From: Paucibacter sp. PLA-PC-4
GTDB taxonomy: Bacteria > Pseudomonadota > Gammaproteobacteria > Burkholderiales > Burkholderiaceae_C
Length of the DNA: 64,000 bases
Assembly (NCBI RefSeq): GCF_026241155.1
Contig: NZ_JAPFGP010000004.1
Location: forward strand, 248,001 to 312,000
Direction: 5' to 3'
Both the position numbers and the translations under genes were made by a program. The notes below the pieces were generated by a model. That model worked only from the letters and a program-made list of their open reading frames with translations. It did no database searches and was not told where the DNA came from. Every line of letters starts with the position of its first letter. Within the stretch, counting starts at the first letter, position 1. Shown here piece after piece: positions 36,581 to 50,389 of this stretch.

Positions 36581-39178
36581 ATGAGCCAGATTTCTGTCGC
36601 CGCCCCTCAGGACTTTTCGGCCCACACCCCGGTGATGGCGCAATACCTGCGCATCAAGGCCGAGTACCCCGATGTGCTGGTGTTCTTCCGCATGGGCGAC
36701 TTCTACGAGGTCTTTTTCGACGACGCCCGCAAGGCCAATGCGCTGCTGGACATCACGCTGACCACGCGGGGCCAGAGCGCCGGCCAGCCAGTCGTGATGG
36801 CCGGGGTGCCGGTAAACGCGCTGGAGAGCTATCTGGCCAAGCTGATCAAGCTGGGCGAGGCAGTCGCAATTGCCGAGCAGGTCGGCGATGTGGCCACGGC
36901 CAAGGGGCCCGTCGAGCGCAAGGTCGTGCGCGTGGTCACGCCAGGCACGGTCACGGACACCGAGCTGCTGGCCGACAAGCAGGACTCCATCCTGCTGGCC
37001 GTTGCCGCCCAAGGAAAGAGCTTGGGCTTGGCCTGGCTGTCGCTTACCAAGGGAGAGCTGGGTCTGGCCGAATGCAGTGAGCGCGAGCTGCCGTCCTGGC
37101 TGGCCCGCATGAGCCCGGCCGAGGTGCTGGTGGACCGCGAGCGCCAGCCCGCCGGCGTACTGGCTGCGCGGCTGCCGATCACGAACCGGCCGAGCTGGCA
37201 GTTCGACACCGCGCTGGGCGTGCGCAAGCTCTGCGAGCAACTGGGCGTGGCCAGCTTGGCAGGCTTCAATGCGCAGGCGCTGAACACGGCCCATGCCGCC
37301 GCGGCCGCGCTGCTGAGCTATGCCGAACACACACAGGGTCGGGCGCTGGCCCATGTGAAGAGCCTGCAGGTGCAGCGCAGCAGCGACCTGCTGGACTTGC
37401 CACCGGCCACCCAGCGCAATCTGGAGCTGACCCAGACCTTGCGCGGCGAGAGTTCGCCGACCCTGCTGTCGGTGCTCGACAGCTGCCGCACAGGCATGGG
37501 CAGCCGCGCGCTGCGCCACTGGCTCTTGCACCCGCGGCGCGAGCGCGGCGAGGCGCTAGCCCGGCATCAGGCGATTGCCAGCCTGCTGGCGGCCAGCCCC
37601 GAGCCGCTGCGCGAAGCCATGCGCCATGTCTGCGATGTCGAGCGCATTGCCGCTCGCGTCGCGCTGCGCCAGGTGCGTCCGCGCGAGCTGACCGGCCTGC
37701 GCGCGACCCTGCAGATACTGCCTGAGCTGGCCCAGACCTTGCCCAGCGGCGCGCCGCTGATCGACCAACTGGCCGAGGGGCTGGCCGCCTCGCCGCATAT
37801 CCAAGAACTGCTGAGTCGCGCCATCGCCGAGGAGCCGGCCGTGCTATTGCGCGACGGTGGTGTGATTGCCGCCGGCTTCGACGCCGAACTCGACGAGCTG
37901 CGTGGCATCAGCCAGAACTGCGACGCCTTCCTCCTGGACCTGGAGGCGCGCGAGCGCGCCCGTACCGGCATCGCCAATCTGCGCGTGCAGTTCAACAAGG
38001 TGCATGGCTTCTATATCGAGGTCACCCAGGGCCAGATCGACAAGGTGCCGATGGACTACCAGCGCCGCCAGACCTTGAAGAATGCCGAGCGCTACATCAC
38101 GCCCGAGCTGAAGGCCTTCGAGGACAAGGCGCTGTCGGCCCAGGAGCGCTCGCTGGCGCGCGAGAAGCTGCTCTATGAGGCAGTGATCGACCATCTGGTG
38201 GAGGAGCTGCAGCCGCTGACCGCGCTGGGCCGGGCGCTGGCCAGCTTGGACGCGCTGGCGGCACTGGCCGAGCGGGCCGCCAGCCTGCGCTGGTGTCGGC
38301 CCGAGTTCGTCAGCCAGCCTTGCATCGAGATCGGTGCCGGCCGGCATCCGGTTGTCGAGATGCGGCTGCGTGAGACCGGCGCCGGCGAGTTCATGGCCAA
38401 TGACTGCCGACTCGACGCCCGCACCCGCATGCTGATCATCACCGGCCCGAATATGGGCGGCAAGAGCACGTTCATGCGCCAGGTGGCCCTGATCAGCCTG
38501 CTGGCCGCCATAGGCTCCTATGTGCCGGCCACCAGCTGCCGACTTGGACCGATGGACGCAATCCACACCCGCATCGGCGCGGCCGACGATCTGGCCAATG
38601 CGCAATCTACCTTCATGCTGGAGATGACCGAGGCTGCCGCCATCCTGCACAGCGCGACCGAGCAGTCGCTGGTGCTGATGGACGAGATCGGGCGCGGCAC
38701 CTCGACCTTCGACGGCCTGGCGCTGGCCGGCGCCATCGCCAGCCATCTGCATGACAAGAGCCGCGCGTTCACGCTGTTTGCGACCCATTATTTCGAGCTG
38801 ACCGAGTTCCCGGCCAAGCATGCCGGCGCGCTCAACAGCCATGTCGGTGCGGTCGAGAGCGGCGACGACATCGTTTTTCTGCACGAGTTGCAAGCCGGCC
38901 CGGCCAGCCGCAGCTACGGCGTGCAGGTGGCGCGGCTGGCCGGCATGCCCGCCAGCCTGGTGCGCCAGGCGCGGGCCACGCTCGAGGCACTGGAGGCCAA
39001 GGCCTGCGAAGACGAGGCGCAGATCGATCTGTTCGCCACACCGCCCGAGCCTGTTGCCGCTGTCGCCGATGCGACCAGCCCGGCCCTGCGGGCATTGCAA
39101 GATCTGGATCCCGACGCACTGAGCCCGCGCGAGGCGCTCGACGCGCTGTACCGATTGAAGAAACTCAGCAAGACATGA
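36581..39178 (+). CDS. mutS: DNA mismatch repair protein MutS
   Basis: Mismatch-recognition ATPase of 865 residues. The mismatch-binding motif is [13 protein letters not shown] near residue 40. The ATPase domain has Walker [10 protein letters not shown], Walker [16 protein letters not shown] and [10 protein letters not shown]. The C-terminal tetramerisation segment ends with [15 protein letters not shown]. All expected domains are present, so the protein looks intact. Confidence 0.98.
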   Translation: MSQISVAAPQDFSAHTPVMAQYLRIKAEYPDVLVFFRMGDFYEVFFDDARKANALLDITLTTRGQSAGQPVVMAGVPVNALESYLAKLIKLGEAVAIAEQVGDVATAKGPVERKVVRVVTPGTVTDTELLADKQDSILLAVAAQGKSLGLAWLSLTKGELGLAECSERELPSWLARMSPAEVLVDRERQPAGVLAARLPITNRPSWQFDTALGVRKLCEQLGVASLAGFNAQALNTAHAAAAALLSYAEHTQGRALAHVKSLQVQRSSDLLDLPPATQRNLELTQTLRGESSPTLLSVLDSCRTGMGSRALRHWLLHPRRERGEALARHQAIASLLAASPEPLREAMRHVCDVERIAARVALRQVRPRELTGLRATLQILPELAQTLPSGAPLIDQLAEGLAASPHIQELLSRAIAEEPAVLLRDGGVIAAGFDAELDELRGISQNCDAFLLDLEARERARTGIANLRVQFNKVHGFYIEVTQGQIDKVPMDYQRRQTLKNAERYITPELKAFEDKALSAQERSLAREKLLYEAVIDHLVEELQPLTALGRALASLDALAALAERAASLRWCRPEFVSQPCIEIGAGRHPVVEMRLRETGAGEFMANDCRLDARTRMLIITGPNMGGKSTFMRQVALISLLAAIGSYVPATSCRLGPMDAIHTRIGAADDLANAQSTFMLEMTEAAAILHSATEQSLVLMDEIGRGTSTFDGLALAGAIASHLHDKSRAFTLFATHYFELTEFPAKHAGALNSHVGAVESGDDIVFLHELQAGPASRSYGVQVARLAGMPASLVRQARATLEALEAKACEDEAQIDLFATPPEPVAAVADATSPALRALQDLDPDALSPREALDALYRLKKLSKT

Positions 39179-39230
39179 CCCTCGCCGCCGCGCCCAAGAC
39201 CCTGGTTTTTTGGCGAAAGACTCGCTGCAT

Positions 39231-41743
<2,513 letters not shown>

Positions 41744-41756
41744 AGGAACACCTGCC

Positions 41757-42614
41757 ATGAAGCTGTGCGATTTTGAGGTCGGAATCGACCGTCCCTTCTT
41801 CCTGATCGCTGGCACATGCTCGATCGAGGGCCTGGAGATGAGCATGGAAGTGGCCGGCCGGCTCAAGGAGGCCTGCTCAGCCCTAGGCATCCCGCTGATC
41901 TACAAGGGCTCCTTCGACAAGGCCAACCGCTCGTCGGGCAGCACCAAGCGCGGCTTGGGGCTGGAGGCAGGCCTGAAGATCCTGGACGAGGTGCGCCGTC
42001 AACTGCATCTACCCATCCTGACCGATGTGCATGACGAAGCGCAGGTGGCCGATGTAGCCGCAGTGGTCGACGTGCTGCAGACCCCGGCCTTCCTGTGCCG
42101 CCAGACCGACTTCATCCGCGCAGTGGCCAAGTCTGGCAAGCCGGTGAACATTAAGAAGGGTCAGTTCCTCGCGCCCTGGGACATGAAGAACGTCATCGAC
42201 AAGGCGCGCGATGCGGCTCGCGAAGCTGGCCTGTCGGAAGACCGCTTCCTGGCCTGCGAGCGCGGCGTGAGCTTCGGCTACAACAACCTTGTGGCCGATA
42301 TGAGCAGCCTGGCCGAGATGCGTAAATCCGGCGCGCCGGTGGTGTTCGACGTGACCCACTCGGTGCAAAAGCCCGGTGGTCAGGGCACGAGCAGCGGCGG
42401 CGCCCGCGAAATGGTGCCAGTCCTGGCCCGCGCCGGCGTAGGCGCGGGCGTGGCCGGTCTCTTCATGGAAACCCATCCGCGTCCGGCAGAGGCCTGGTCC
42501 GACGGGCCCAACGCAGTGCCGCTGCAACACATGCGAACGCTGCTGGAGCAACTCGTTGCGCTGGACCGCGTGGTCAAGACCCAACCCCTTCTAGAAAATG
42601 ACTTCTCCTGCTGA
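41757..42614 (+). CDS. kdsA: 3-deoxy-8-phosphooctulonate synthase
   Basis: Condenses arabinose 5-phosphate with phosphoenolpyruvate for lipopolysaccharide core synthesis. The 285 residues show [10 protein letters not shown], the [10 protein letters not shown] loop, [14 protein letters not shown] and [12 protein letters not shown]. The ATG has GAAGGA upstream and lies 13 bases past pyrG. A perfect hairpin overlaps its stop codon. Confidence 0.97.
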   Translation: MKLCDFEVGIDRPFFLIAGTCSIEGLEMSMEVAGRLKEACSALGIPLIYKGSFDKANRSSGSTKRGLGLEAGLKILDEVRRQLHLPILTDVHDEAQVADVAAVVDVLQTPAFLCRQTDFIRAVAKSGKPVNIKKGQFLAPWDMKNVIDKARDAAREAGLSEDRFLACERGVSFGYNNLVADMSSLAEMRKSGAPVVFDVTHSVQKPGGQGTSSGGAREMVPVLARAGVGAGVAGLFMETHPRPAEAWSDGPNAVPLQHMRTLLEQLVALDRVVKTQPLLENDFSC

Positions 42615-42622
42615 GGAGAAGT
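42601..42622 (+). repeat. Perfect hairpin overlapping the kdsA stop codon
   Basis: ACTTCTCC and GGAGAAGT are exact complements with a 6-base loop that contains the end of the kdsA coding region. No T-run follows, so it is not a classical terminator. It could protect the 3' end of the pyrG-kdsA message or slow transfer into the next gene. Confidence 0.5.
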
Positions 42623-42656
42623 CGCTTCACCGGAACGACTTCAGCCGCTGATCGCA

Positions 42657-42947
42657 ATGCCTTCTGCCTACATCCTTGCCAACGTCCAGGTCACCAACCC
42701 CGCGCAGTACGAGGAGTACAAGAAATTCTCCTCGGCCGCGATGCAAGCCCATGGCGCCGAAGTCTGCGTGCGCGGTGGCAAGGTCGAGGTGCTGGAAGGC
42801 GACTGGACGCCCGGCCGTGTCGTACTGCTGAAGTTTGCGTCGGTCGAAGCCGCCCGGGCCTTCAATGACTCGCCTGAGTATGGCCAAGCCCGCGCGGCGC
42901 GCCAGGGCGCGGCCGTGATGCGCATGGTCTTGATCGAAGGCGTTTGA
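42657..42947 (+). CDS. DUF1330 family protein
   Basis: Protein of 96 residues with a ferredoxin-like (dimeric alpha-beta barrel) fold predicted for DUF1330. It starts SAYILANVQVTNPAQYEEYKK and has the family's KFASVEAARAFNDSPEY. The function is not established. It lies between kdsA and eno, 42 bases after the kdsA stop, and is conserved there in Burkholderiales. Confidence 0.88.
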   Translation: MPSAYILANVQVTNPAQYEEYKKFSSAAMQAHGAEVCVRGGKVEVLEGDWTPGRVVLLKFASVEAARAFNDSPEYGQARAARQGAAVMRMVLIEGV

Positions 42948-43024
42948 GCCCCCATACAGCCGGCATCTTGTTGTGCGCTGGTAACGAAAATCCGGCACCA
43001 TCGCGCCGCCCAAAGATTTTTTGA

Positions 43025-44332
<1,308 letters not shown>

Positions 44333-44357
44333 CCGCGCGAGCAGCTAGACTGCGGGC

Positions 44358-44627
44358 GTGAAAATTCTCAGCATCATCCTGGCCTGCTTTCTGCTGGCCA
44401 TCCAGGCCCAGCTCTGGTTCGGCAAGGGCGGCATGCCGCGTGTCGTGCAGCTGCGGGCCGAGCTGGCTGAGCAGCAGCTGGCCAATGACAAGGCCCGCGC
44501 GCGCAATGCGCAGCTCGACGCCGAGCTGCGCGATCTGCGGGAGGGCCTGGAGATGGTCGAGGAAAAGGCCCGCTTCGAGCTGGGCATGATCAAGCCCGAC
44601 GAGATCTTCGTCCAGCTGCGGCGCTGA
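44358..44627 (+). CDS. ftsB: Cell division protein FtsB
   Basis: Bitopic divisome protein that forms the FtsQLB complex. The 89 residues have one N-terminal membrane helix (about 4-20), a periplasmic coiled coil (about 28-70) and the typical end ARFELGMIKPDEIFVQ. The start is GTG. Position immediately after eno is conserved in proteobacteria. Confidence 0.93.
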   Translation: MKILSIILACFLLAIQAQLWFGKGGMPRVVQLRAELAEQQLANDKARARNAQLDAELRDLREGLEMVEEKARFELGMIKPDEIFVQLRR

Positions 44628-44639
44628 GATGACTCCGTC

Positions 44640-45281
44640 ATGATCGATGCGATGCTGCAGCCGCTGCAACCTCTGCTCGCCCCGGCCTTTGAGGCCTTCG
44701 GCAGCCCGATCACCTGGACCGAGATCCTGGCCTTTGTGCTGGCGGTCTGGATGGTGCTGTGCAATATGCGCGTTCATGTATTGGCCTGGCCGCTGGCTCT
44801 GTTGAGCTCCCTGCTCTACTTTCTGCTGTTTTGGAGCGGCAAGCTGTACGGGGAGGCAAGCCTGCAACTGGTCTTCGCCAGCCTGGCGGTCTGGGGCTGG
44901 TGGCAATGGCTGCGCGGCAAGGACGAGCGGGGTCAGGACTTGCGGGTGCGCCTGCTGAGCCCTCGGGGGCGCTGGCTGGCGGTGCTGGCCGTGCTGCTGG
45001 CCTGGCCACTGCTGGGCTTGTTCCTGCAGCGCCAGACCGACTCCCCCGCGCCCTACTGGGATGCCTTCCCGACCGTGGCCAGCCTCTTGGGCCAGTATCT
45101 ACTGGGACGCAAGTACCAGGAGAACTGGAGCGTCTGGGTGCTGGTCAATGTGGTCAGCGTCAGCCTGTTCGCCTACAAGGGCTACTGGCTGACCGTGCTG
45201 CTGTATGCCGTCTTCATCCCGATGTCGGTGGCCGGCTGGCGTGCCTGGCAGCGCCAGTTGCAGCCTGCCGTCACGGCCTGA
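44640..45281 (+). CDS. pnuC: Nicotinamide riboside transporter PnuC
   Basis: Inner-membrane facilitator for nicotinamide riboside, 213 residues with seven or eight predicted helices. It shows the PnuC features WTEILAFVLAVWMVLCNM, YGEASLQLVF, WGWWQWLRG and YQENWSVWVLVNVV. Its stop overlaps the start of a NadR-like kinase (TGATG). Uptake followed by phosphorylation traps the precursor for NAD synthesis. Confidence 0.93.
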   Translation: MIDAMLQPLQPLLAPAFEAFGSPITWTEILAFVLAVWMVLCNMRVHVLAWPLALLSSLLYFLLFWSGKLYGEASLQLVFASLAVWGWWQWLRGKDERGQDLRVRLLSPRGRWLAVLAVLLAWPLLGLFLQRQTDSPAPYWDAFPTVASLLGQYLLGRKYQENWSVWVLVNVVSVSLFAYKGYWLTVLLYAVFIPMSVAGWRAWQRQLQPAVTA

Positions 45282-45985
45282 TGGCGGGCCTGTGCATTGC
45301 CATCGTCGGCGCCGAGAGCACCGGTAAGAGCCGCTTGGCCAAAGAGCTGGCCCTGAGGCTGGCGGTCGATACCGACCTGCGCTGCACTTTCGTCTCCGAG
45401 CATCTGCGCCACTGGTGCGAGCGCGCCGGGCGCACGCCGCGCGCCGATGAGCAGACGGCGATTGCCGCCACGCAGCTCGCGATGATCGACGCGGCACGCA
45501 TCGATCACGATGTCGTGGTCGCCGACACCACGCCGCTGATGACGGCCGTCTACAGCCAGCTGCTGTTCGACGACAAGAGCCTGCTGCCCGGCGCCCTTCA
45601 AGCACAGCGCCGCTTCGCACTGACCTTGCTGACCGCGCTGGACCTGCCCTGGGTGGCAGACGGCCTGCAACGTGACGGCGCCCATGTGCAAGCCCCGGTC
45701 GACGCGGCCTTGCGCCAGGCGCTGATTCAGTCAAGGCTGAATTGGGCCGTCATTTCCGGCCAGGGCCAGGACCGGCTGGAGGCCGCGCTGACGGCGGTGA
45801 CTCCATTGCTGAGCAGGCAGCTCAGTGCCGGCCAAGGCCTGTTCACCCGCTTGCAGGCGCGCCAGGACGCCCTGCCCTCGCAGTCCTGGATCTGCCGCGA
45901 CTGCGATGTGCCCGAGTGCGAGCACGCCAGCTTGCAGCGTACGCGACGACGGGAATCTGAAGGCTCTGCGGGTTTCGACACTTGA
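45281..45985 (+). CDS. NadR-like ribosylnicotinamide kinase (AAA ATPase)
   Basis: P-loop kinase of 234 residues, related to the C-terminal kinase domain of NadR. Walker A is GAESTGKS at residues 10-17; FVSEHLRHWCERAGR and VVVADTTPLMTAVYSQLLF follow. No N-terminal adenylyltransferase or repressor domain is present, so it should only phosphorylate nicotinamide riboside. The last 35 residues are unusual, with three close cysteines (Cys205, Cys208, Cys213) and a basic tail. It is coupled to pnuC. Confidence 0.85.
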   Translation: MAGLCIAIVGAESTGKSRLAKELALRLAVDTDLRCTFVSEHLRHWCERAGRTPRADEQTAIAATQLAMIDAARIDHDVVVADTTPLMTAVYSQLLFDDKSLLPGALQAQRRFALTLLTALDLPWVADGLQRDGAHVQAPVDAALRQALIQSRLNWAVISGQGQDRLEAALTAVTPLLSRQLSAGQGLFTRLQARQDALPSQSWICRDCDVPECEHASLQRTRRRESEGSAGFDT

Positions 45986-46048
45986 CGATGCCAAGCTCGG
46001 CCATCGACACTCGCAACCTGCTTGCAAACGTTTGCCCGGAGTGTCCTG

Positions 46049-47716
46049 ATGATGAAGAGTTCCGCCCTCACCCTGCTGGCCTCAGCCCTGGCCTTGTCGG
46101 GCTGCGCGATGCTGAGCCCGGCGCCCAGTGGCCCGGTGGCGGTCAAGGTGCTGGCGATCAATGACTTCCACGGCAATCTGAAGCCGACCAGCGGCATCCG
46201 CATCAAGGACCCGGCCGACCCCAGCAAGACCATCACCGTGCCGGCCGGCGGCGCCGAACACCTGGCCACCGCGGCGCGGCAGTTGATCCAAAAGAACCCC
46301 AATCACATCTTCGTCGCCGCCGGTGACCTGATCGGCGGCAGCCCGCTGCTGTCGGCGCTGTTCTATGACGAGCCGACGATCGAATCGCTGAGCCTGATGG
46401 GGCTGGAAGTCGCGGCCGTAGGCAATCACGAGTTCGACGGCGGCATCGCCGAGTTGCTGCGCAAGCAATATGGTGGCTGCCATCCGATGCATGGCTGCAA
46501 GGGTCCGACCCAGTTCAAAGGCGCAAAGTTCCAGTACCTGGCTGCCAGCACCTGGGATACCAAGACCGGCAAGACCGTGCTGCCGGCCTATCACGTCAAG
46601 CGCTTCAACGGCGTGCCGATGGCCTTCATCGGCCTGACCTTGAAGGGCACGCCAGAGATCGTCACGCCCAGCGGAGTGGCGGGGCTGCGCTTCGATGACG
46701 AGGCCGAGACCGTCAACAAGCTGGTGCCCGAGCTGCGGGCACAGGGCATCGAGGCGATCGCACTGCTGATCCACGAGGGCGGCTTCCCGACCGGCGACTA
46801 CAACGAATGCCCAGGCATCTCGGGCCCCATCGTAGACATCGTCAAGAAGCTGGACAAGGCGGTCGACTTGGTCGTCAGCGGCCATACCCACCGCGCCTAC
46901 CAGTGCAATATCGACGGCCGCCTGGTGACCAGCGGTGACAAGTACGGCACCATCGTCACCGAGATAGATCTGCAGCTCGACCCGAAGAGCCGGGACGTTA
47001 TCAGCGCCAGCGCCAACAATGTGATCGTGCGCACCGAGCGCTATGCCAAGGACCCGGCCCAGACCCAGCTGATCGCCGCCTACGAGAAGCTGGCCGAGCC
47101 ATTGGCCAAGCGCGTCGTTGGCCGCATCAGCGACAGCATCTCGCGCGAGGCCAGCCCGGCCGGCGCGATGCCTATGGGCCAGCTGATCGCCGACGCCCAG
47201 TTGGCCGCGACGGCCGGCGCCAACGAGGGCGGCGCGGTGATGGCGCTGATGAACGCCGGCGGCGTTCGTGCCGCGCTGAACAAAAGCGCCAGCGGCGAGG
47301 TCACTTATGCCGACGCCTTTGCGGTCCAGCCCTTCTACAACAACCTGGTCACGATGACGCTGACCGGCGCGCAGATCCACCGCCTGCTGGAGCAGCAATG
47401 GCGCAGCGAGGATGTGCGCGGCGCCTTCCTGCAGGTCTCCAAGGGATTCAGCTACAGCTGGGATGCGAAGAAGCCGCTGGGCTCGCGCGTGCCGGCCGAG
47501 AGCATCAAGCTCAATGGCCAGACGCTGGATCCGCAGACCGGCTACCGCGTCACCGTCAACAGTTTCATCGCCAGCGGCGGCGATGGCTTTCGCGTGTTGA
47601 CCGAGGGCAAGAACGCTCGCACCGGGGTGATGGACGTGGACGCGCTGGAGCGATATCTCACCACCCAGCCCAATATCACCCCCAGCGCGCTCGACCGGGT
47701 CCAGCGCCTGAACTGA
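46049..47716 (+). CDS. 5'-nucleotidase/2',3'-cyclic phosphodiesterase family lipoprotein
   Basis: Envelope metallophosphatase of 555 residues. A lipoprotein signal with lipobox LSGC lies near residue 20. The metal-binding core has LAINDFHGNL, AAGDLIGGS, VGNHEFDGG and SGHTHRAYQ, and the C-terminal 5'-nucleotidase domain has VMALMNAGGVRAALN and SFIASGGDGF. The ATG has GGAG 7 bases upstream. Next to pnuC and the kinase it could produce nicotinamide riboside from extracellular NMN or NAD; this is an inference from context. Confidence 0.9.
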   Translation: MMKSSALTLLASALALSGCAMLSPAPSGPVAVKVLAINDFHGNLKPTSGIRIKDPADPSKTITVPAGGAEHLATAARQLIQKNPNHIFVAAGDLIGGSPLLSALFYDEPTIESLSLMGLEVAAVGNHEFDGGIAELLRKQYGGCHPMHGCKGPTQFKGAKFQYLAASTWDTKTGKTVLPAYHVKRFNGVPMAFIGLTLKGTPEIVTPSGVAGLRFDDEAETVNKLVPELRAQGIEAIALLIHEGGFPTGDYNECPGISGPIVDIVKKLDKAVDLVVSGHTHRAYQCNIDGRLVTSGDKYGTIVTEIDLQLDPKSRDVISASANNVIVRTERYAKDPAQTQLIAAYEKLAEPLAKRVVGRISDSISREASPAGAMPMGQLIADAQLAATAGANEGGAVMALMNAGGVRAALNKSASGEVTYADAFAVQPFYNNLVTMTLTGAQIHRLLEQQWRSEDVRGAFLQVSKGFSYSWDAKKPLGSRVPAESIKLNGQTLDPQTGYRVTVNSFIASGGDGFRVLTEGKNARTGVMDVDALERYLTTQPNITPSALDRVQRLN

Positions 47717-47722
47717 GTCGAC

Positions 47723-48679
47723 CTACTGCAAGGTGCCCGAGCTCGGCTGGGCCTGATGGCCGACGGTGAAGAGCTCGGCCACATCCACAGCGTCGTAGTG
47801 ATACTGCAGGCCGCAGAACTCGCAGCCGACCTCGACATGGCCGCGCTCGGCCACGACCGAGTCGATCTCCTCGCGGCCCAGGCTTTTCAGCATCGAACCT
47901 ACCCGCTCGCGTGAGCAGCTGCAGGCAAAGCTCGGGGTCTGCGGCTCGAAGCGGCGCACCGTTTCCTCCCAGAACAGCCGGCGCAAGATCGTGTCGGCAT
48001 CCAGGGTCAATAGCTCCTCGCTGGTCAGGGTCGCGGCCAGGATGCTGATGCGGTTGTAGGCATCGGACAGCCCGATATCGTCCTCGTTCTTCGCGCCGGC
48101 CAGATTGCCCTCGCCCTGCACCGGCAGGCGCTGAATCAGCAGGCCGGCGGCGATTTGGTCATTCGCCGCCAGCACCAGCTTGGTATCCAGTTGTTCGGAC
48201 TGCAGCATGTAGTGCTCCAGCACCTCGGAGAGTTGCTGCAGCGGCTCGCGCTGGTCGCCATGCAGGGGCACGACACCCTGGTAGGGCTGCTGGCCGGGGA
48301 ACTTGTCCTTGGGGTCCAGCGTGATCGCGCAGCGTCCCTTGCCGTGAACATTCAGCATCGCCTCCAGCTTGGCTCCCTCGGGCACCTCGCCGACCAGCTT
48401 GGCTGTGGCGCGGAAACTCAGGTCTGGCTGCACCTCGGCCACAGCCAGCTTGACCGGGCCGTCGCCGAAGACCTGCAGCACCAGGGCGCCATTGAACTTG
48501 ATGTTCGACTGCATCAGCACGCCAGCAGCCGCCATCTCGCCCAGCAGCGAACGCAGCTCGGGCGGATGGGCACCGACGGTCTCGCGGCGCTTGAGCACCT
48601 CTTGCCAGCTGCCGGTCAGTCGCACCAGCATGCCGCGCACAGGCAGGCCTTCGAACAGAAACTTATGCAATTCACTCAT
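47723..48679 (-). CDS. hslO: Redox-regulated chaperone Hsp33
   Basis: Holdase activated by oxidation. The 318 residues end in a zinc-binding domain with CSC (in FACSCSRERVG) and CEFC, the four switch cysteines. The N-terminal fold contains TVGAHPPELRSLLGEMAAA and LVLAANDQIAAGLLIQRLP. Its ATG overlaps the stop of the upstream carbonic-anhydrase-like gene. It is convergent with the nucleotidase gene with 6 bases between stops. Confidence 0.95.
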   Translation of the reverse strand: MSELHKFLFEGLPVRGMLVRLTGSWQEVLKRRETVGAHPPELRSLLGEMAAAGVLMQSNIKFNGALVLQVFGDGPVKLAVAEVQPDLSFRATAKLVGEVPEGAKLEAMLNVHGKGRCAITLDPKDKFPGQQPYQGVVPLHGDQREPLQQLSEVLEHYMLQSEQLDTKLVLAANDQIAAGLLIQRLPVQGEGNLAGAKNEDDIGLSDAYNRISILAATLTSEELLTLDADTILRRLFWEETVRRFEPQTPSFACSCSRERVGSMLKSLGREEIDSVVAERGHVEVGCEFCGLQYHYDAVDVAELFTVGHQAQPSSGTLQ

Positions 48680-49203
48680 TACTTGATCTTTTTCAAACCC
48701 GTCGAATAGCGCCGGGAGTTGTCTATGTAGTGGCGGGCACTGGCTTTTAAACCTTCGATCTGTGCCGGGCTGAGCTCACGCACCACCTTGGCCGGGCTGC
48801 CGACGATCAGCACCCCGTCCGGAAATTCCTTGCCCTCGGTCACCAGCGCGCCGGCACCGACCAGCGAGTTCTTGCCGATCTTCGCGCCATTGAGCACTAT
48901 CGCCCCGATACCAATCAGCGAGTTCTCACCCACAGTGCAGCCATGCAGCATGACCTGGTGGCCGACCGTGACGTTCTCGCCCAACTGTAGTGGGAAGCCG
49001 GTGTCCGCATGCAGCACCGAGCCGTCCTGAATATTCGTGCCCCGGCCTATGGTCAGTGAGTCGCTGTCGCCGCGCAAGACGGCGTTGAACCACACGCTGC
49101 AGTCCTCGGCCAGCGTGACCCGGCCTATCACCTGGGCGCTGTCAGCCACCCAGGCCGAGTCGGCAATATCGGGCTTGTGTTCGCCCAGCTCGTACTTGGC
49201 CAT
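48679..49203 (-). CDS. Gamma-class carbonic anhydrase family protein
   Basis: Left-handed beta-helix protein of 174 residues (YrdA/PaaY type). Hexapeptide repeats run from about residue 10 to 125, and candidate metal histidines lie in LHADTGFP and [10 protein letters not shown]. Family members are often annotated as gamma carbonic anhydrase, but many lack proven activity. The ATG has AGAGGAG 8 bases upstream. It overlaps hslO and is divergent from the DUF455 gene by 38 bases. Confidence 0.9.
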   Translation of the reverse strand: MAKYELGEHKPDIADSAWVADSAQVIGRVTLAEDCSVWFNAVLRGDSDSLTIGRGTNIQDGSVLHADTGFPLQLGENVTVGHQVMLHGCTVGENSLIGIGAIVLNGAKIGKNSLVGAGALVTEGKEFPDGVLIVGSPAKVVRELSPAQIEGLKASARHYIDNSRRYSTGLKKIK

Positions 49204-49241
49204 CGCTCGTCTCCTCTGGGCACAAAGCGATAATTGTAAGA

Positions 49242-50030
49242 ATGGAAGCCCGTAGACGCGCCCTGAAGGTCTTGTGTATCGCCGATCCGGCGCAAAAAGC
49301 GACAGCAGCACGCGAGCTCTACGACGCCGCCCGGGGCGATCTGCCGCTCGACACAGCCCAGGCATTCGTACGGCCGGACGGCCTGCCGGGTCGCCCCGAG
49401 CACCCACGACTGGTGCCGACGCTACAGGTGCCCAAACGCTCCCCCTTCACGACAGAGGGCCGCGCCGCGCTGCTGCATGCGATCGCCCATATCGAGTTCA
49501 ACGCGATCAATCTGGCGCTGGATGCGGTCTGGCGCTTTGCCGGCATGCCGCGCGAGTTCTATCTGGACTGGCTCAAGGTCGCGGCCGAGGAAGCGCTGCA
49601 TTTCACGCTGCTGCACGAGCATCTGCAAGGCCTGGGCCGGCGCTATGGCGACTTTGACGCCCATGACGGCCTGTGGACCATGGCCGAACGCACCGCCGGC
49701 GATGTGCTGGCCCGCATGGCTCTGGTACCGCGCACGTTGGAGGCGCGCGGCCTGGACGCCACACCACCGCTGCAGGCCAAGCTGGCCCGTGCGGGTGACA
49801 CCCGCGCAGTCGAGATCCTGTCCGTCATCCTGCGCGACGAGATCGGCCATGTCGAGATCGGCAACCGCTGGTATCGCCAGCTGTGCCGCGAGCGCGGCCT
49901 CGATCCGGTGGCCCTCTATCCCGATCTGGTCCGCCAGTACGAGGCGCCGCGGCTGCGCCCGCCCTTCAATCTGTCAGCCCGCCATGCAGCCGGGTTCAGT
50001 GCGGAAGAGCTGGCCTATCTGCAATCCTAG
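49242..50030 (+). CDS. DUF455 ferritin-like family protein
   Basis: Protein of 262 residues of the DUF455 family, related to ferritin-like diiron proteins. Candidate metal ligands are in [32 protein letters not shown] and [15 protein letters not shown], giving repeated Glu and ExxH motifs in four helices. The function is not established. The ATG has no ribosome-binding site, and a GATAAT lies only 8 bases upstream, so the message may be leaderless. It is divergent from the carbonic-anhydrase-like gene. Confidence 0.88.
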   Translation: MEARRRALKVLCIADPAQKATAARELYDAARGDLPLDTAQAFVRPDGLPGRPEHPRLVPTLQVPKRSPFTTEGRAALLHAIAHIEFNAINLALDAVWRFAGMPREFYLDWLKVAAEEALHFTLLHEHLQGLGRRYGDFDAHDGLWTMAERTAGDVLARMALVPRTLEARGLDATPPLQAKLARAGDTRAVEILSVILRDEIGHVEIGNRWYRQLCRERGLDPVALYPDLVRQYEAPRLRPPFNLSARHAAGFSAEELAYLQS

Positions 50031-50056
50031 CCACAGGCAAGTACACTAGCGTTTGT

Positions 50057-50389
50057 ATGCCTCGCTGGATTCTTGCCATCCTCACCGCTGTGATGCTCGT
50101 CCTTGCACTTGCGCCCGCGTCGGGACAGGTGCAGACCAGTCTGGGCGAGCAACAGGCTTGGTGCGATGGCTCAGAGCCGTCCGGCCCGAGCACACCCGCT
50201 GGCGCGGTCGCCGAGCATCTGCCCATGGACGGCGCGCTGGAGATCCCCGAGCTGTTCGACGGCCCCCGTCCGCTTGGATCCGAGGACCGGATCGACGTGA
50301 CACCGCCAAGCCAGAGCGCGATCGTGATGCCCCCGCCCTTTCTGAAGGGGCCGCAACGCCCCCCCCGCGCGGCAGCCCTGCACGCCTGA
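50057..50389 (+). CDS. Small secreted hypothetical protein
   Basis: Putative product of 110 residues that I do not recognise. It has a convincing signal peptide (PRWILAILTAVMLVLALAPASG), then a Pro/Ser-rich and acidic segment and a basic, Pro-rich end (FLKGPQRPPRAAA). It starts 27 bases after the DUF455 stop; a TACACT 10 bases upstream could be a -10. Codon usage looks like that of neighbours. It may be a periplasmic or exported protein; no function is proposed. Confidence 0.6.
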   Translation: MPRWILAILTAVMLVLALAPASGQVQTSLGEQQAWCDGSEPSGPSTPAGAVAEHLPMDGALEIPELFDGPRPLGSEDRIDVTPPSQSAIVMPPPFLKGPQRPPRAAALHA

